From the NCBI RefSeq assembly GCF_014904735.1, contig NZ_JACZCR010000027.1, positions 171,387 to 235,386 on the forward strand: a DNA stretch of 64,000 nucleotides. Reading direction: 5' to 3'. Of the stretch, positions 60,345 through 64,000 are shown piece after piece. The position numbers and the translations under genes are program-made. Origin of the DNA: Microbulbifer hainanensis. Its GTDB lineage: Bacteria; Pseudomonadota; Gammaproteobacteria; Pseudomonadales; Cellvibrionaceae. Position 1 is the first letter of the stretch, and every line of letters begins with the position of its first letter. The notes under the pieces were generated by a model that saw only the letters and a program-made list of their open reading frames with translations, had not been told where the DNA came from and ran no database searches.

Positions 60345-60474
60345 AGGAACTCCTAGGAATGAGCGGGAGAGTAGCCAACCGGCTTCCCTCCCACCTGTGA
60401 GACAGGTATTCATTGGCGGTGCAGACTTGCGGTAGCGTGGTGCCTAACAGAGTAGCGCTGCCCGCACCGTGGAT

Positions 60475-61224
60475 TTAAATCTGGGCCAGGCCGCCGTCGG
60501 CAAACAGTTCAGTGCCATTGACGAAACTGCTTTCGTCCGAGGCCAGGAACAGTGCTGCCTTGGCGATTTCGCTCGGCTGCCCCACGCGGCCCAGCGGTAC
60601 CATATCGGCAAAGCCATCCAGCAATCCCTGCGCCTGCTCGGACGGCACCAGACCGGTCAATCCGGGTGTTTCCACCGGACCGGGGCTCAGGGTATTGACG
60701 CGAATACCGCGCGGCTTGAGATCCAGTATCCAGTTGCGGGCGAAGCTGCGTACCGCTGCCTTGCTGGCCGCGTAGACACTGAAGTTTTCAGTGCCGCTAC
60801 TGCCAGCGGTAGAGCCGGTAAGAATGATCGAAGCACCCTCGCGCAGTAGGGGCAGCGCCTTCTGAACAGTGAACAGCATCCCTTTGACGTTAATACCAAA
60901 AATACGATCGAACTGTTCCTCGGTGATGGCGCCCATGGGCAGGAAGTCACCGCCGCCGGCGTTGGCAAAAACAATATCCAGATGACCCGCTTTTTCTGCG
61001 ATCTCTTCGTAGATGTGGTCCAGGTCTTCCATTTTGGAAATATCCCCGCGAATACCGATTGTGCCCGGCCCCGCTGCGGCCACGGCCTCTTCCAGCTCGG
61101 CCTGGCGGCGCCCGGTGATGAACACCGTTGCACCCTGTGCCGCAAACTCCTGTGCAGTGGCTCGACCAATACCCGTGGTGCCACCGGTAATCAGTGCGAC
61201 TTTACCTTCAAGTCTTTTACTCAT
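60475..61224 (-). CDS. Short-chain dehydrogenase/reductase
   Basis: A 249-residue classical SDR. It has VALITGGTTGIGRATAQEFA for NADP(H), NAGGGDFLPMG, the catalytic Ser in ILTGSTAGSSGTENFSVYAA with YxxSK, and PGPVETPGLTG. Substrate unknown; members of this subgroup reduce quinones or aldehydes. ATG 61224 follows AGGAGA. First gene of the minus-strand operon with the MFS and F420-type genes, and divergent from the lysR gene. Confidence 0.9.
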   Translation of the reverse strand: MSKRLEGKVALITGGTTGIGRATAQEFAAQGATVFITGRRQAELEEAVAAAGPGTIGIRGDISKMEDLDHIYEEIAEKAGHLDIVFANAGGGDFLPMGAITEEQFDRIFGINVKGMLFTVQKALPLLREGASIILTGSTAGSSGTENFSVYAASKAAVRSFARNWILDLKPRGIRVNTLSPGPVETPGLTGLVPSEQAQGLLDGFADMVPLGRVGQPSEIAKAALFLASDESSFVNGTELFADGGLAQI

Positions 61225-61382
61225 GATGAATCTCCTCTTGTGAATAAACCTTTGTGCAGCGCTGGAGTGCCCTGTCCAATGCACACGCGATTGCTAGAGT
61301 GTCCTAGTGAGGTTCCACATCCGCCGACTGCTGCGTCAGCGACCTCTGGCGACAAGGCCATTTCGAACCCACGCTGCGAACT

Positions 61383-61398
61383 ATAGGGTTCAAACTAT
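61383..61398. promoter_or_regulatory. Candidate LysR-type binding site
   Basis: ATAGGGTTCAAACTAT has ATAG/CTAT ends and a T-N11-A spacing as found in LysR boxes, within the 232-bp gap between the lysR gene and the divergent SDR. It lies about 60 bp before the lysR start. The match is short, so it is only a candidate. Confidence 0.35.
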
Positions 61399-61456
61399 GG
61401 ACGCGTTAGCCCAGAATCAGTAGTATCAGTTTCAACCAAATGGAATAGGAGATGCC

Positions 61457-62377
61457 GTGGAGACCCTGGGAAACCTGACTTCCTTCGTGCGCGCGGCCGA
61501 AGTGCTTAACTTCTCCGAGGCCGCCAGGCGGCTGGGAATCTCCGCCGCCGCGGTGAGCAAGAATGTAGCTCGGCTGGAGAGCAATCTCGGCACCCGCCTG
61601 TTCCACCGAAGCACCAGGCGCCTGACCCTGACCGAGGCCGGGGAGCGCTTTTACGCTGAGGTGGCCGACAGTCTCGACAACATCCAAGCCGCCATTGCCC
61701 GAATCGATGAAGCGCGACAAGTACCTGCTGGCCGACTGCGGGTCAGCCTGTCCCCCTCTTTCGGCATGACACATGTGCTACCCCTGTTGGCCGACTTTAA
61801 ACAGCGCTACCCTGAAGTCGTGCCCGACTGGCACTTCGAGAATCGTCGCGTCGACCTGGTTGCGGAGGGGTTCGATGCCGCCATCAGCGGCGCCGTTGAG
61901 CTTGTGCCCGGCGTGGTTGCGCGGGAGCTGTGCAAGCTGCATCTGGTGGCCGTCGCCTCGCCAGCCTTCCTGAAAGCAAACCCCATTCCTCAGGTCCCGG
62001 ACGATCTCGCGACTCTGGACGGTATCGTCGTACGCTCGACCCACACCGGCAGATTACGCAGCTGGACCCTGCAACATAGCGACGGATCCACCTGCGATGT
62101 CAGCCTCAAACCCTCGGTGATTATGAATGACCCCGAAGCCATATCCCGCTGCGCGGTCTTGGGCCTCGGTGTTACGCTAGCACCAATGGATTGCGCCTAC
62201 GACTGGCTTCAACGGGGGGAACTGGTACGACTGCTGCCGGACTGGCATGTAGATCTGGGGGCCGTCGTGGTCTACTACTCCGGCCAGAAACTGCTGCCTT
62301 CCAAGACCCGGGCTTTTATTGATTTCCTTGTAGAGCATTGCCAGAGAGAACTGGCACCACGTTTTCGCGCTGTTTGA
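61457..62377 (+). CDS. LysR-type regulator
   Basis: A 306-residue LysR protein with the HTH LTSFVRAAEVLNFSEAARRL then ISAAAVSKNVARLESNLGTR and FHRSTRRLTLTEAG. The effector part (GRLRVSLSPSFGMTHVLPLL; ISRCAVLGLGVTLAPM) resembles regulators of SDR and quinone-reductase genes. GTG start with TAGGAGAT upstream. It stands divergent from the SDR-MFS-F420 operon and is its likely regulator. Confidence 0.9.
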   Translation: METLGNLTSFVRAAEVLNFSEAARRLGISAAAVSKNVARLESNLGTRLFHRSTRRLTLTEAGERFYAEVADSLDNIQAAIARIDEARQVPAGRLRVSLSPSFGMTHVLPLLADFKQRYPEVVPDWHFENRRVDLVAEGFDAAISGAVELVPGVVARELCKLHLVAVASPAFLKANPIPQVPDDLATLDGIVVRSTHTGRLRSWTLQHSDGSTCDVSLKPSVIMNDPEAISRCAVLGLGVTLAPMDCAYDWLQRGELVRLLPDWHVDLGAVVVYYSGQKLLPSKTRAFIDFLVEHCQRELAPRFRAV

Positions 62378-62799
62378 TGCCCCTCTAGTCGATGCTCAAG
62401 ACACCGTACCGGCACCCTGAGCCGCATAGTCCAGTAACATCAGAAATACTGAACGACTTTTTTGCCATGTCGAAAAGTTGGCCAGCAAACCTTTCTAGAG
62501 CCGCCACCCGATTATTCACCGTAGTGGTCAAAGTTAAAAATCAGATCACCGCGTAGTTCGCGCGAAATACCTGCCAAACCAAATTGTCAGCCGAGCGACT
62601 AAAGCTCTCCTATCGAGTATTTTTAACACCCTACTGGCGCCACAGTATGGCCCTCCCACAATAGGTAGAGTGCCCCTATATTTTGCTATTCGTCCTGAAC
62701 ACTTTCTTGGTGCAAGGCACCCGCACTCCGCCAGCAGTAGCCAATATTTCGCAGAGGAAGTTCTTGCAGTGGTTTACCATTTTGCCGATTCTGGTCTAC
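62378..62799. other. Intergenic region, lower GC
   Basis: About 420 bases after lysR with no supported gene. The tetR frame extends into it to 62683 but without a ribosome site. The base composition drops here, marking the left edge of an AT-richer segment. Confidence 0.5.
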
Positions 62800-63375
62800 A
62801 TGGGCAAAATGGAGAGCAGAGTGAAAGAGAAGATTTTGGAAAGTTCAATTAGGATTTTCGGGAAATATGGGTTTAAGAAAACCACAATGATGGATCTCGC
62901 AAGAGCAGCGGACCTGTCTAAACAAGGGATCTACTTGCATTTTACAAGTAAGGAAGAGCTGTTCATTGCCGCCACCACTCACTATCTGAATACTGGCCTG
63001 GAACTTGTCGACCGAGCTCTGGCCGAGACCGAGCTAACCCTGGAGCAACGAATCCTGAACGCAATGAATGCTTGGTTCGGACGTCACTATGACACTTACC
63101 TGAACGGTACTTGGGATGTAATCTCTACAGCTAACAGCATTTCCCAGCACGACGTCGAAAGTTACAAGAACGATTTCCAAAAAAAACTCACCAGCGCTCT
63201 TCAAGCCAGTTTGCCAAAATCTGCGCTAGGAAAATGCACAGCGAGAGAAATCGCTCAGACCCTTTTTATCTGTGGGCTCGCATGGAAGGAGCAACATGAA
63301 TCAAAGGAAGCCTTCCTCAATCAAATATCTACATGCATTAAAGTCTGCTGCAGAGGCTCAGGAGAAAAAGTGTGA
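62800..63375 (+). CDS. TetR-family regulator in AT-rich segment
   Basis: A 191-residue TetR protein with RVKEKILESSIRIFGKYGFK then KTTMMDLARAADLSKQGIYL and HFTSKEELFIAATTHY as the DNA-binding part; the rest is an all-helical ligand domain. ATGs at 62800 and 62809 both fit; I use the first, though neither has a strong ribosome site. Codon use is AT-richer than in its neighbours. Its stop overlaps the start of the next gene, so it probably controls that reductase. Confidence 0.82.
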   Translation: MGKMESRVKEKILESSIRIFGKYGFKKTTMMDLARAADLSKQGIYLHFTSKEELFIAATTHYLNTGLELVDRALAETELTLEQRILNAMNAWFGRHYDTYLNGTWDVISTANSISQHDVESYKNDFQKKLTSALQASLPKSALGKCTAREIAQTLFICGLAWKEQHESKEAFLNQISTCIKVCCRGSGEKV

Positions 63376-64000
63376 CAACCGTATTAGTAACTGGTGGATC
63401 CGGCTTCATTGCGAGCCACTGCATCGTAGAACTTCTCAAGAAAAACTACAACGTTCGCGTTACGTTGAGAAACAAATCAAGAATTGAATACGTGCGAGGA
63501 ATGATAAAGGCTGGAGGTGTGACAGATCTTTCGAAATTATCCTTTCATATCGCAGATCTAAACTCGGATGACGGGTGGAAAGAAGCTTTAGATAGTGTTT
63601 CCTACGTAATGCATATTGCCTCTCCCTTCCCTTCCGGCCAGGTAAGAGACAAAGAAAAAGTCATTACAACAGCCTCACAAGGTACACTGCGCGTGTTGAA
63701 GTTTTCAGAGTCTGCACGGGTAAAGAGGGTCATTTTGACCTCCTCGTTCGGTGCTATTGGCTACGGGCACCCAAGAAGTAAACTCTCTTATTCAGAAAAT
63801 GATTGGTCCGACACCAAAAATACAGCGTTAAGCCCATACATCAAGTCCAAGACCATGGCCGAAAAACTCGCATGGGAGTATATCCGCACAAGCGAGTCCG
63901 CATTGGAGCTTTCCGTAATCAACCCGGTCGGTGTTTTTGGCCCAACACTGGGAAGCAGGCTTTCGAGCTCACTTACATTAATCCAGATGATGCTAGAAGG
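63372..64000 (+). CDS. Extended SDR (dihydroflavonol-reductase-like), 3'-truncated
   Basis: At least 209 residues of an atypical or extended short-chain reductase running off the window end. GTG 63372 overlaps the tetR stop (GTGA). It starts VTTVLVTGGSGFIASHCIVE, with HIASPFP, ILTSSFGAIGYG and the catalytic YIKSKTMAEKLAWEY, then SVINPVGVFGPTLGSR. These match DFR/aldehyde reductase-like NAD-dependent epimerase proteins reducing carbonyls. Codon use is AT-rich like tetR. The end is unseen. Confidence 0.85.
   Translation, partial: MTTVLVTGGSGFIASHCIVELLKKNYNVRVTLRNKSRIEYVRGMIKAGGVTDLSKLSFHIADLNSDDGWKEALDSVSYVMHIASPFPSGQVRDKEKVITTASQGTLRVLKFSESARVKRVILTSSFGAIGYGHPRSKLSYSENDWSDTKNTALSPYIKSKTMAEKLAWEYIRTSESALELSVINPVGVFGPTLGSRLSSSLTLIQMMLE

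Overview
The window looks like about 64 kb of chromosome from a marine-type gammaproteobacterium, most likely a Microbulbifer/Cellvibrionales relative. This rests on general GC-rich composition, a Pseudomonas-like fatty-acid gene order (plsX directly followed by fabD, no fabH), a vibriolysin-type secreted protease, large TonB receptors and an alginate-export-family porin. The genus is inference from gene content; no 16S gene is present.

Layout. 1-4.4 kb: 3' end of pabB, a small CxxC thioredoxin-like gene, cysB, and a TetR/5'-nucleotidase pair. 4.5-10 kb: a TonB-dependent receptor next to divergent puuB-like and puuA-like polyamine genes; a long palindrome lies between puuB and puuA, and one half of it recurs upstream of the receptor. 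10.4-16.5 kb: secreted M4 protease with two PPC domains, sodium:alanine symporter, D-cysteine desulfhydrase-like enzyme, a yajC separated from secDF, and a short AraC regulator. 16.9-21.6 kb: bcp, two membrane proteins, mdh, all-alpha dUTPase, tatD and pilZ. 21.7-37.3 kb: the conserved cell-envelope/lipid block holB-tmk-mltG-pabC-fabF-acpP-fabG-fabD-plsX-rpmF-yceD, then maf, a HAD phosphatase, rluC, and rne behind a roughly 720-nt structured leader. The gap between pilZ and holB holds 88-bp direct repeats.

37.4-38 kb: tRNA-Ser(UGA) followed by three degenerate repeats that include a second copy of the tRNA 3' end and of its terminator, resembling the repeats behind E. coli tyrT. 38-46.8 kb: an accessory amide-metabolism region with an Ntn hydrolase, two isochorismatase-fold hydrolases (one a close YcaC match), a Tat-exported amidohydrolase with a Cys/His tail, an MFS exporter, a porin and a small unknown protein. 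47-53.7 kb: a tightly coupled four-gene operon of a TVP38 membrane protein, a debranching-type glycosidase, a GT4 glycosyltransferase and an unusual phosphodiesterase-EEP fusion; I regard this as the best candidate for an undescribed pathway. 53.9-57.6 kb: yccA, tusDCBE, yjbQ and trmA. 58.2-62.4 kb: a LysR regulator divergent from an SDR/MFS/F420-type reductase operon. 62.8-64 kb: an AT-richer TetR gene overlapping a reductase gene that runs off the window.

Start codons were re-chosen wherever a Shine-Dalgarno sequence, an overlap or family alignment argued for an internal or non-ATG start. Family assignments come from motifs and recalled homologues; no database search was run.
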